A stretch of 11,034 nucleotides of DNA from FEN-727 sp036508635 (GTDB lineage: Bacteria; Actinomycetota; Geothermincolia; Fen-727; Anoxymicrobiaceae), in the NCBI GenBank assembly GCA_036508635.1, contig DATCGY010000166.1, forward strand, positions 1 through 11,034, given 5' to 3'. Below are positions 1 through 4,903 of this stretch, one piece after another; the first letter of the stretch is position 1; every line of letters begins with the position of its first letter. A program made the position numbers and the translations under genes. Under the pieces are notes generated by a model. It made no database searches and was not told the DNA's origin. It saw only the letters and a list, made by a program, of their open reading frames with translations.

Positions 1-68
1 AGGAGTACAGTTCGCCCGATATCGATGCCATCGTTGATGCACTTATCGAGCCCGGAAGCACTGTTTGA
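1..68 (+). CDS. 3' end of an unidentified protein (partial)
   Basis: The third forward frame is open from the window edge to a TGA at 66-68. It reads as the tail of an ordinary soluble protein, ending DIDAIVDALIEPGSTV, with an acidic amphipathic pattern. It stops 15 bp before the stop codon of the CBS gene on the other strand, so the two are convergent. About 21 residues are too few to name a family. It could be chance, but the composition and the neat convergent spacing favour a real gene end. Confidence 0.45.
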   Translation, partial: EYSSPDIDAIVDALIEPGSTV

Positions 69-83
69 GGCGAGACTGAGTCG

Positions 84-494
84 TCAGAGTAAACGCTCCT
101 CTAGCACCTTTAACAGGTCCGTCTCGGTGATGATCCCCACAAGCTTCTCGTCCTCAACGACAGGCAATCCGCCTACTCTCATCTCGAGAATGATCGACGC
201 CGCGTCCTTCAAGTCTGTTTCGGGCGTTACGGTGCGGGGCTCGGGGGTCATCGCCTGTTCTACGCTCATGGTGTCCATTAGGAACTGGTGGTAGTCCGTC
301 TCCGCCAGTGCGACGGACGAGGCGGTGGCAAGGACGCGCAGGTCCCGATCGGTTATTATCCCGACTAGCCGTTTGCCGTCGGAAACGGGGAGGCAGTGCA
401 TAGACCCTTCTCTCAAGATTTCCCAAGCTTTACGGATGGGCCACGTCGGTTTCGCCGTCAGGACCTCAACAGACATAACCTCTCGAACTTTCAT
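84..494 (-). CDS. Tandem CBS-domain protein
   Basis: The 136-residue protein is two CBS domains and nothing else. CBS1 spans about residues 1-58 and CBS2 about 76-136. Each has the family pattern: an N-terminal 'VREVMS' or 'VEQAMTPEP' turn, a G-x-LPVV/V strand, and a closing loop, GIITDRD at 45-51 and GIITETD at 120-126. Paired CBS domains form a Bateman module that binds adenosine nucleotides (AMP, ATP, SAM) and acts as an energy sensor; stand-alone proteins like this usually regulate partners in trans. The ligand here cannot be read from sequence. The ATG is preceded by AAAGGGG, 7 nt upstream. The gene is divergent from the small membrane protein at 677, with a 182-bp gap between them. Confidence 0.9.
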   Translation of the reverse strand: MKVREVMSVEVLTAKPTWPIRKAWEILREGSMHCLPVSDGKRLVGIITDRDLRVLATASSVALAETDYHQFLMDTMSVEQAMTPEPRTVTPETDLKDAASIILEMRVGGLPVVEDEKLVGIITETDLLKVLEERLL

Positions 495-585
495 TTCTCA
501 GCCCCTTTCTGCCAAGAGCGCTAACAAAGGCGAGGATTGTTTTCAACGCTGCTCTCAGTCTTCCTGCGCAGTGCTCGTATTTCCC

Positions 586-618
586 ATCAGTTCGCTACTG
601 ATTCGCAGGAATCAGTTC
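586..618. promoter_or_regulatory. Palindromic operator-like cluster in a divergent promoter region
   Basis: The intergenic region between the divergent CBS gene and the small membrane protein holds interlocking inverted repeats. ATCAGT (586-591) pairs with ACTGAT (597-602), and CTGATTC (598-604) pairs with GAATCAG (609-615) across a 4-nt loop. The 8-mer ATCAGTTC occurs at 586-593 and again at 611-618. A TAGAAT -10-like hexamer lies at 626-631, with a weak TTCGCA 18 bp upstream inside the palindrome. This could be a repressor site or an mRNA hairpin. The rest of 495-676 shows no gene. Confidence 0.35.
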
Positions 619-676
619 AGGCCGCTAGAATAGGGGCGTTACAGGGCAAGCATGAAGTACCTGCGGAGGTGAGGTC

Positions 677-976
677 ATGGCCTTGTACTTGATAATAATC
701 TCCTATGGAAACAACGCGCTGCACAGGGACGGCACGGCGGCAACGTGGTTGTTGATATCGCTTACGATCGTTGGCGGAATAATTCTCCTCGGCATCACCA
801 TATCCCTGGTTCTTGGAATTCTCTGCAAAGATAAGACCCGGCCCGAGGACCAGGATGCCGAGGCCTTGCTCGATGAAGCGGTGAAGCGGCGTCGGGAAGC
901 TGCTGGGGGCCATGAACGGCCTAACGGTGCGCCGTCCGACAAACAGAAGGAAGCAGAACCCGATGAGGAGCGATGA
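677..976 (+). CDS. Small single-span membrane protein, unknown function
   Basis: The 99-residue protein has a short hydrophobic N-terminus, one strong transmembrane segment at about residues 23-49 (WLLISLTIVGGIILLGITIS...), a cysteine at position 50 at the membrane boundary, and then a long charged, probably cytoplasmic tail rich in E, D, K and R. No family is recognised. The start is well supported by GGAGGTGAGG just upstream of the ATG. The antisense frames across this stretch are shadows. The gene precedes the lactate dehydrogenase by 94 bp on the same strand, which carries its own possible promoter, so co-transcription is uncertain. Nothing in the sequence shows its role. Confidence 0.7.
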   Translation: MALYLIIISYGNNALHRDGTAATWLLISLTIVGGIILLGITISLVLGILCKDKTRPEDQDAEALLDEAVKRRREAAGGHERPNGAPSDKQKEAEPDEER

Positions 977-1017
977 GAATGTGAAAAACAGTCCTGTTCG
1001 CCACATTGATAGCCATT

Positions 1018-1046
1018 TTGCTGCTCATGTCGGGTATTTCTAAAAT
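1018..1046 (+). promoter_or_regulatory. Possible promoter of the lactate dehydrogenase gene
   Basis: TTGCTG (1018-1023) and TAAAAT (1041-1046) are separated by 17 bp. The -10 matches the consensus at 5 of 6 positions, the -35 only at TTG. The implied transcription start near 1053 would leave a very short leader before the ribosome binding site at 1056-1061, so this is tentative. Confidence 0.3.
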
Positions 1047-1070
1047 GCGCTCGCTAGGGAGTGATTCGTG

Positions 1071-2024
1071 ATGGGGAACGAAAAAACACGAGACGCGGTC
1101 GCGATCGTCGGTATGGGCGCCGTGGGTGCGACGACGGCCTACGCCTTGATGAACGGTGGAGTCACCTCCGAGTTGATTCTCGTCGACCGCGACACGGACA
1201 AAGTCACCGGTGAGGTCATGGACTTGAACCACGGCAGCAGCTTCGTCCCCCCGGTGAGAATTCGCGCCGGTGGCTATGAGGACTGCGGTGAGGCGCGCGT
1301 GGTCATCATCACCGCCGGAGTCCGGCAGAAACTGGGCGAAAGCCGCACGGACCTTATCGGAAGAAACCTCGAGGTTGTGGGCGAGATCATCCCGAACGTG
1401 ACCGCGAACAACGATAAATGCATCATCCTGATGGTCAGCAACCCGGTCGACGCGATGACCTACGCGGCGTTGAAGAAGTCGGGGTTTCCGCCCGGGCGGG
1501 TCATAGGATCGGGCACCCTGCTGGACACATCGCGCTTCCGATATCTCCTGAGCGAACACTGCCGCGTGGCCACTCAGAACGTGCACGCCTACATTATAGG
1601 CGAGCACGGGGACTCCGAAGTCGCTGCCTGGAGCGCCACAAGCGTCGCCGGCATGCCGTTCGAGATGTTCTGCCAGGGTTGCCCTTGCGGGTGCACGCCG
1701 GTCGACAAGGACGCGATCTTCCAGAGCGTCAAGAACGCGGCATACGAGATCATCGAGAAGAAGGGCGCCACGTTCTATGCGATAGGACTGGCGGTTCGGC
1801 GCATCGTCCAGGCCATCCTTCGAAACGAGAACATCATCCTGTCCGTCTCGTCGCTGATGGAAGGGCAATACGGGGTCTCTGACGTCTGCGTGAGCCTGCC
1901 ATCGGTAGTCAACGAGAACGGTGTGGAGAGGGTCCTCGAGATGCCTTTGAGCGAGGATGAGAGCAGCGGGTTCCGGGCATCGGCCGAGGCTCTCAGGGGG
2001 AACCTGGCGAAGGTTGGCCTGTGA
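1071..2024 (+). CDS. ldh: L-lactate dehydrogenase (NAD-dependent)
   Basis: This enzyme reduces pyruvate to L-lactate with NADH in the cytosol. Counting from a GTG at 1068, the Rossmann motif GMGAVG is at 15-20, with the NAD-selecting Asp at 40. The specificity loop AGVRQKLGESR has Gln87, equivalent to Gln102 of lactate dehydrogenases; malate dehydrogenases have Arg there. Arg93, Asp153, Arg156 and His180 (in GEHGD) match the catalytic Arg109, Asp168, Arg171 and His195. Arg158 and His173 align with the fructose-1,6-bisphosphate site residues Arg173 and His188, so allosteric activation is plausible. Residues 202-209 read CQGCPCGC, an unusually Cys-rich surface loop. Length (317-318 aa) is normal. 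The ATG at 1071 is chosen, with AGGGAG 9 nt upstream; the adjacent in-frame GTG at 1068 is also possible. Confidence 0.93.
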   Translation: MGNEKTRDAVAIVGMGAVGATTAYALMNGGVTSELILVDRDTDKVTGEVMDLNHGSSFVPPVRIRAGGYEDCGEARVVIITAGVRQKLGESRTDLIGRNLEVVGEIIPNVTANNDKCIILMVSNPVDAMTYAALKKSGFPPGRVIGSGTLLDTSRFRYLLSEHCRVATQNVHAYIIGEHGDSEVAAWSATSVAGMPFEMFCQGCPCGCTPVDKDAIFQSVKNAAYEIIEKKGATFYAIGLAVRRIVQAILRNENIILSVSSLMEGQYGVSDVCVSLPSVVNENGVERVLEMPLSEDESSGFRASAEALRGNLAKVGL

Positions 2025-2040
2025 CGGCCGATCATCAGTG

Positions 2041-2607
2041 CTACAGTGTCGAGGCTTCGTTGTGAAGCCGGGCGAGAGCGGGTTCGACACCGAGCTCCGA
2101 TGCCCAGTGGTTGAGGTAATCGATGTCCAGCATCTCGTACTGGACCTCGTATACGCGCAGGGCGTCGATGAGTTGTTTCTCGCTTCCTCCTGTAAGATCT
2201 GACCATTTCAGCTTCTGCAGGATGGTGTCCTCTGGGCTCGAGACCATGAGATCCAGGCCAAGTACGGTTTCCGTGCGCCTGCGAGCGAACCGGGAGCGAT
2301 CGAACGGCTCGTCAGTAAGCATCCAGAAGTCCACTTTCATGCCTTCCGTAGCATCGATTAGGTTGAACGTTCCACGTTGTTCGATTGCCTTCATAATGCT
2401 TTCTTCATCCAGGTAGAAACGTTCTGAAGGGAACAGCTCGACCAGCTCGTGGGCGTCGGATCTGTCGAGTATCACAACGAAATCGATGTCATGCGTGAGT
2501 CGAGGCTCGCCCTGGATGCTCGAGACGATCGAACCGGTGACCATGTACTCGATTTCGAGGGTATCGAGGACTCTTATGACCCCGGCTAATAATTCCTGTT
2601 GTGGCAT
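2041..2607 (-). CDS. Nucleotidyltransferase-like protein (MNT/AbiEii superfamily)
   Basis: This 188-residue protein carries the minimal nucleotidyltransferase signature. G25-S26 is followed by D40-x-D42 (in RLTHDIDFVV), and a third acidic residue, D93, lies in KVDFWML. Together they give the three carboxylates that bind metal in polymerase-beta-like transferases. The later segment SSPEDTILQKLKW is typical of AbiEii/MNT-type proteins. Some relatives are toxins or antitoxins that attach nucleotides to tRNA or proteins; others are uncharacterised, and the substrate here is unknown. Its ATG lies inside the end of the upstream gene (22-bp overlap), implying translational coupling. It ends 16 bp from the convergent lactate dehydrogenase stop. 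Confidence is high for the fold and low for any specific role. Confidence 0.8.
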   Translation of the reverse strand: MPQQELLAGVIRVLDTLEIEYMVTGSIVSSIQGEPRLTHDIDFVVILDRSDAHELVELFPSERFYLDEESIMKAIEQRGTFNLIDATEGMKVDFWMLTDEPFDRSRFARRRTETVLGLDLMVSSPEDTILQKLKWSDLTGGSEKQLIDALRVYEVQYEMLDIDYLNHWASELGVEPALARLHNEASTL

Positions 2608-2804
2608 TTGTCGATCCGTTCGAGGTAGATCGCGTGAATTTCATCGGCGTTGGCATAGGGGAACCTCGTGCGGAGCCCGTGCAGAAAACATTGCGTTCCG
2701 AACTCGTTCAGGTCGAACACCTTGAGCAGCTTCTCCTCGGGCGTCATACGCCTGAGGACATCCAGGTGAACGCTGTCTGCCGTATTGCGTCGGGTCTCCG
2801 TCAA
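2586..2804 (-). CDS. Small partner protein of the nucleotidyltransferase ('KCHNRNY' type)
   Basis: The 72-residue protein has a core MTPEEKLLKVFDL, then FLHGLRTRFP and a C-terminus YLERIDKCHNRNY. From memory, short proteins with this helical core and a conserved Cys-His-Asn-Arg-Asn-Tyr end are often found directly upstream of nucleotidyltransferases like the one here. I choose the TTG at 2802-2804: AAAGGTGGAG sits 8 nt upstream, and a consensus -10 box lies at 2842-2847, which excludes the ATG at 2867 because that lies upstream of the transcript start. The gene overlaps the nucleotidyltransferase by 22 bp. No enzymatic motif is visible; a role as cognate partner, for example an antitoxin-like regulator, is inference. 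Confidence 0.72.
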   Translation of the reverse strand: MTETRRNTADSVHLDVLRRMTPEEKLLKVFDLNEFGTQCFLHGLRTRFPYANADEIHAIYLERIDKCHNRNY

Positions 2805-2841
2805 AATATGTACTCCACCTTTCGCTGCTAACCGCCACTTC

Positions 2842-2869
2842 ATTATAACAGCGGGAATATACATCAAAA
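2842..2869 (-). promoter_or_regulatory. Extended -10 promoter of the nucleotidyltransferase unit
   Basis: On the minus strand TGTTATAAT (2842-2850) is a perfect TATAAT with an extended TGn element. A weak -35 (TTTTGA, 2864-2869) lies 16 bp further upstream. The predicted transcript start near 2835 leaves a leader of about 30 nt containing the AAAGGTGGAG ribosome binding site, which fits the TTG start at 2804. Confidence 0.62.
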
Positions 2870-2991
2870 TCGAGGCACCCGGAACTGTCGGTTGTTCCGG
2901 CGGCGCTCGTGCAACGGCTCTTTTTCAAATGCGGTGTACGGCTTGCCTGCCAGCAACTCTTCTTGTGCAAGCGGTCTTCTCGGGCGATTCC

Positions 2992-3243
2992 CTCTCATTA
3001 ATTAACGTACTCGGGCAGAACACGAACAACGAAAACCTCATTCCCACGGCACTGCCGGCAGGCACGACCGTCTATCACAAGTACGGGCTTCTCAATTACA
3101 ACCTGCACGACACTTCGATCATCAAATACGGCGATCAGACGTTCGTCCTAGTCGTATTCACCAACAGCGAAGATTCTTCGAACTACCAGCATAACGTGAC
3201 ACTTGTCCACGAGATCACCCGGACGGCGTTGGCGTTGTATTGA
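2992..3243 (+). pseudogene. 3' remnant of a serine beta-lactamase-like hydrolase
   Basis: The last 84 codons before TGA at 3241-3243 resemble the C-terminal domain of class A beta-lactamase-like serine hydrolases: LIPTALPAGTTV, then HKYG at the KTG position (3076-3087), then HDTSIIKYG, FVLVVFTN and a final helix. The catalytic SxxK and SDN motifs and all earlier parts are absent. Upstream codons in this frame look random. In another frame, AVYGLPASNSS (about 2931-2963) faintly recalls the preceding helix, hinting at frameshift decay. No start codon or ribosome binding site fits. It is probably a truncated relic. A live small gene is unlikely, because this piece alone cannot fold as the family does. 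Confidence 0.6.
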
Positions 3244-3287
3244 AGCTGGGGGGCCAACGGTCTCAGGCCAGGGAGCTCCAGTAGGAG

Positions 3288-3316
3288 TTGACATCCAGAC
3301 AAAATATATCTATAAT
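3288..3316 (+). promoter_or_regulatory. Consensus promoter of the arsR-family gene
   Basis: TTGACA (3288-3293) and TATAAT (3311-3316) are separated by exactly 17 bp, a perfect match to the sigma-70/sigma-A consensus. Transcription should begin near 3323, within the operator repeats. So strong a core promoter is usual where a repressor keeps it silent until induced. Confidence 0.85.
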
Positions 3317-3334
3317 TCGAAATACTTCGAAATA
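3316..3334 (+). promoter_or_regulatory. Tandem operator of the ArsR-family regulator
   Basis: The 9-mer TTCGAAATA occurs at 3316-3324 and 3326-3334, a 10-bp period or about one helical turn. Each copy carries the palindrome TTCGAA. The first copy overlaps the last base of the -10 box and the second covers the predicted start site, as expected for autorepression by an ArsR/SmtB dimer. That this gene's product binds here is inference. Confidence 0.65.
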
Positions 3335-3349
3335 TCGAGGAGTTGAAAG

Positions 3350-3676
3350 GTGGAGTACGACCCGGTTGAGATATTCAAGGCGCTGTCGAACCCGAGCAGA
3401 CTCGAGATACTGAAGTTCATATACAAATCCGGGATGACAGGGACCTTCGACGGCGATGCGCCCTGTTGCACACAGTGCAGTTGCATGGGTGATGTGGTCG
3501 GCAAGTTCGACCTTGCTCCCTCGACTATCTCGCACCACACGCGGGAGCTCGTCCGGACCGGTCTTGTCAGGGTGGAGAGGGACGGACAGTTCATCCGTCT
3601 TCTTCCCAACCCCGAGGCACTGGAGGCCGCATCGGCCTACATGAACACGGTGGCGGAGAGTTCCAGGGACAGTTAG
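3350..3676 (+). CDS. ArsR/SmtB-family metal-sensing transcriptional repressor
   Basis: The 108-residue protein is a single winged helix-turn-helix. IFKALSNPSRLEILKFI (about 8-24) is the family hallmark, and the recognition helix PSTISHHTREL is at 57-67. Residues 39-45 (CCTQCSC) at the start of the sensor helix supply four cysteines where ArsR-type sensors place ELCVC-like thiol ligands, so a soft metal or metalloid (As(III), Cd, Pb, Cu or similar) or a redox signal is likely. Derepression on ligand binding is the family mode. The start is GTG at 3350, with GAGGAG 7 nt upstream. A perfect promoter and tandem operator precede it. No resistance effector (ArsB, Acr3, ArsM, ArsC) is nearby, so the target is open; a third copy of the operator 9-mer follows the gene. 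Confidence 0.9.
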   Translation: MEYDPVEIFKALSNPSRLEILKFIYKSGMTGTFDGDAPCCTQCSCMGDVVGKFDLAPSTISHHTRELVRTGLVRVERDGQFIRLLPNPEALEAASAYMNTVAESSRDS

Positions 3677-3692
3677 TTTTTTCTCAAGAAAT

Positions 3693-3716
3693 TTCGAAAT
3701 AACTAGAAACTTAGAA
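3693..3716 (+). promoter_or_regulatory. Third copy of the ArsR operator-like motif
   Basis: TTCGAAATA (3693-3701) repeats exactly the 9-mer found twice in the arsR promoter. It is followed by two degenerate copies of a GAAA-centred unit at about 10-bp spacing (TAGAAACTT, then AGAAATGA). It lies 17 bp after the arsR stop and about 110 bp before the Cys micro-ORF. I find no good promoter beside it. Confidence 0.4.
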
Positions 3717-3826
3717 ATGACCGGAAAAGGACTGAGAGCAGGGGAAAGAAAACGTAAGTCGCGAGGTCCATTGACGTCAGGATGAAGAACCGTCCGGGCG
3801 CAGAATGATAGGAAGGAGGGGTCACT

Positions 3827-3901
3827 TTGAAGAGATATATGGTTCCGCGTTGCGCGCATTGCAGCGAGGGTTGTCTAACCTGGTCCCGGGCAAGACTTTA
3901 A
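3827..3901 (+). CDS. Cys-rich micro-ORF, possible leader peptide
   Basis: A TTG at 3827 follows a near-perfect ribosome binding site, GGAAGGAGGGG at 3811-3821, with a spacing of about 6 nt. The frame encodes 24 residues, MKRYMVPRCAHCSEGCLTWS and four more, with a CxxCxxxC cluster at positions 9, 12 and 16. A 6-bp hairpin (CGGGCA 3887-3892, TGCCCG 3904-3909) spans the stop codon, and a strong terminator follows at 3920-3952. The candidates are a small metal-binding peptide controlled by the neighbouring ArsR protein, a Cys-responsive leader for attenuation, or the 5' stub of a lost gene. Only the ribosome binding site and the Cys pattern support it. Confidence 0.45.
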   Translation: MKRYMVPRCAHCSEGCLTWSRARL

Positions 3902-3919
3902 ACTGCCCGCAGGTTTGCT

Positions 3920-3952
3920 GAAAAGGGTCCGGCACACGGCTGGGCCCTTTTC
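3920..3952 (+). terminator. Hairpin terminator after the Cys micro-ORF
   Basis: GAAAAGGG (3920-3927) pairs perfectly with CCCTTTTC (3945-3952), and the stem extends inward through CC/GG pairs with a wobble. The 3' arm ends in TTTTC rather than a long T-run, though the inverted-repeat element immediately downstream brings seven T's at 3971-3977. With A's on the left and T's on the right it could work in both directions. Confidence 0.6.
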
Positions 3953-3959
3953 TCATACG

Positions 3960-4057
3960 GGGGTCAGGTCTTTTTTTGTTTGTTCTTCTCTGACTTTTCT
4001 GATAGGGACGAATCACTTTTCGCTTACCTTCAAATAAACAATAAAAGACCTGACCCC
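3960..4057. repeat. 98-bp MITE/REPIN-like element with inverted ends
   Basis: GGGGTCAGGTCTTTT (3960-3974) is mirrored exactly by AAAAGACCTGACCCC (4043-4057). The similarity continues inward to 25 bp with two mismatches, leaving a 48-bp AT-richer centre. The element has no coding capacity. The end sequence resembles terminal motifs that I associate, from memory, with REP-associated IS200-like (Y1) transposases scattered in many genomes, so a non-autonomous element mobilised in trans is likely. I see no clear target duplication. It separates the terminator at 3952 from the flavodoxin gene. The rest of 4058-4119 holds only a presumed promoter and ribosome binding site. Confidence 0.65.
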
Positions 4058-4119
4058 TGCCTTGCTCGCGCGTTACCCTGTACCATTTATCAGGTCAGCT
4101 ACAAAGAGAGGGGGTTCTT

Positions 4120-4599
4120 GTGAAAGGCACCGTCGTCTATAAGAGCTGGTGGGGCAGCTGCAAGAAGATCGCTGAAGCAATCGGTACTGGGCTGATCGAG
4201 TCCGGACACGAGGTCGGGGTAGTGGCGATAGAGGACGCCGGCAAGCCCGACCCTTCCCTCGACTTCATCGTCATCGGCGCCGCGACGCGATGGCCTGGCG
4301 CATGGCCGAAGATCAAGCACTACGCGAAGAGAGTGGGCAAGGCGGGCTTTGCGGGGAAGCCCTTCGCGACATTCAGTACCGGTGGCACCCTGGACGTCGA
4401 GGAGCCCAACAGGCAGGCATCCGAGGTGCTCCACGAGATGCTCGAGGCGAAGGGGCTCGTCCCGTTGGCACCTCCTTTCAAGGCCGCAATAGAAGGCTAC
4501 GAGCCGCCCGGCAAGCAAAGAGGCTTGCTGCCCGACAGCGAGGTGGCCCGTGCCGAGGAGTTCGGGCGCGAGTTGGGCGAGGCGCTGACGCGCGGATAG
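4120..4599 (+). CDS. Flavodoxin-like FMN-binding protein
   Basis: The 159-residue protein has the flavodoxin fold. Strand 1 and the phosphate loop read VVYKSWWGSCKKIAEAI (5-21), comparable to the YxSxxGNTxKIA class. DFIVIGAATRWPGAWPKI forms the second FMN loop region, and FATFSTGG the strand before the third. Two adjacent tryptophans sit in the phosphate loop where T/S-G-N is usual, so FMN binding is probable but the loop is atypical. It likely acts as a cytosolic electron carrier or domain-type flavoprotein; its partner is unknown. The start is GTG at 4120 after GAGAGGGGG. Its stop is 6 bp from the stop of the 56-aa gene on the other strand. Confidence 0.82.
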   Translation: MKGTVVYKSWWGSCKKIAEAIGTGLIESGHEVGVVAIEDAGKPDPSLDFIVIGAATRWPGAWPKIKHYAKRVGKAGFAGKPFATFSTGGTLDVEEPNRQASEVLHEMLEAKGLVPLAPPFKAAIEGYEPPGKQRGLLPDSEVARAEEFGRELGEALTRG

Positions 4600-4605
4600 A
4601 CTCGA

Positions 4606-4776
4606 TTATTTCCCCCTGGCCGAACGCTTTGGTGCGCCGCGTTTACCGGCATTACCCTTGTAGCCTAGAACGCGCATGGCCATGTCGCGGTGGGCCTCGA
4701 GCCGCCTCAGTGATGCGGGGTCATCTAAGTCTATTTCTTCCTGGTGATAGTAAAGTCCCGGGGCCATAATGAACAT
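4606..4776 (-). CDS. 56-residue basic-tailed protein, unknown
   Basis: An ATG at 4774-4776 is preceded by GAGGAGGCCACG, an excellent ribosome binding site at normal spacing. The frame runs 56 codons to TAA. The N-terminal part contains MAPGLYYHQEEIDLDD, the middle is helical (SLRRLEAHRDMAMRVLGY), and the tail is strongly basic (GKRGAPKRSARGK), suggesting nucleic-acid or ribosome contact. No family is recognised. It lies 127 bp downstream of the RecQ-like helicase on the same strand, so the two may be co-transcribed, and it ends convergently 6 bp from the flavodoxin gene. The ribosome binding site and tight packing argue that it is real. Confidence 0.62.
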   Translation of the reverse strand: MFIMAPGLYYHQEEIDLDDPASLRRLEAHRDMAMRVLGYKGNAGKRGAPKRSARGK

Positions 4777-4903
4777 CGTGGCCTCCTCGGGATAAGGGGT
4801 ATCGAAGATGCGCTGAGCGCGCCATGTACTGGAATAATCGAGGTGCGGGCACGGATACGATTGGCGGCTACTCTGACTAAGAAGATGCAGAGGTTTCGGA
4901 TCG

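Noticed and set aside
921..2090. 389-codon open frame antisense to the lactate dehydrogenase gene
   Set aside because: It is a high-GC shadow of a clear enzyme gene; its residues are Arg/Asp/His-rich and it has no motif or ribosome binding site.
2785..2991. N-terminal extension of the beta-lactamase-like frame
   Set aside because: The codons there overlap the antisense partner gene and its promoter and show no hydrolase similarity in this frame.
3822..4016. 64-codon minus-strand frame through the terminator and inverted-repeat element
   Set aside because: It is low-quality sequence across non-coding structure, without a ribosome binding site.
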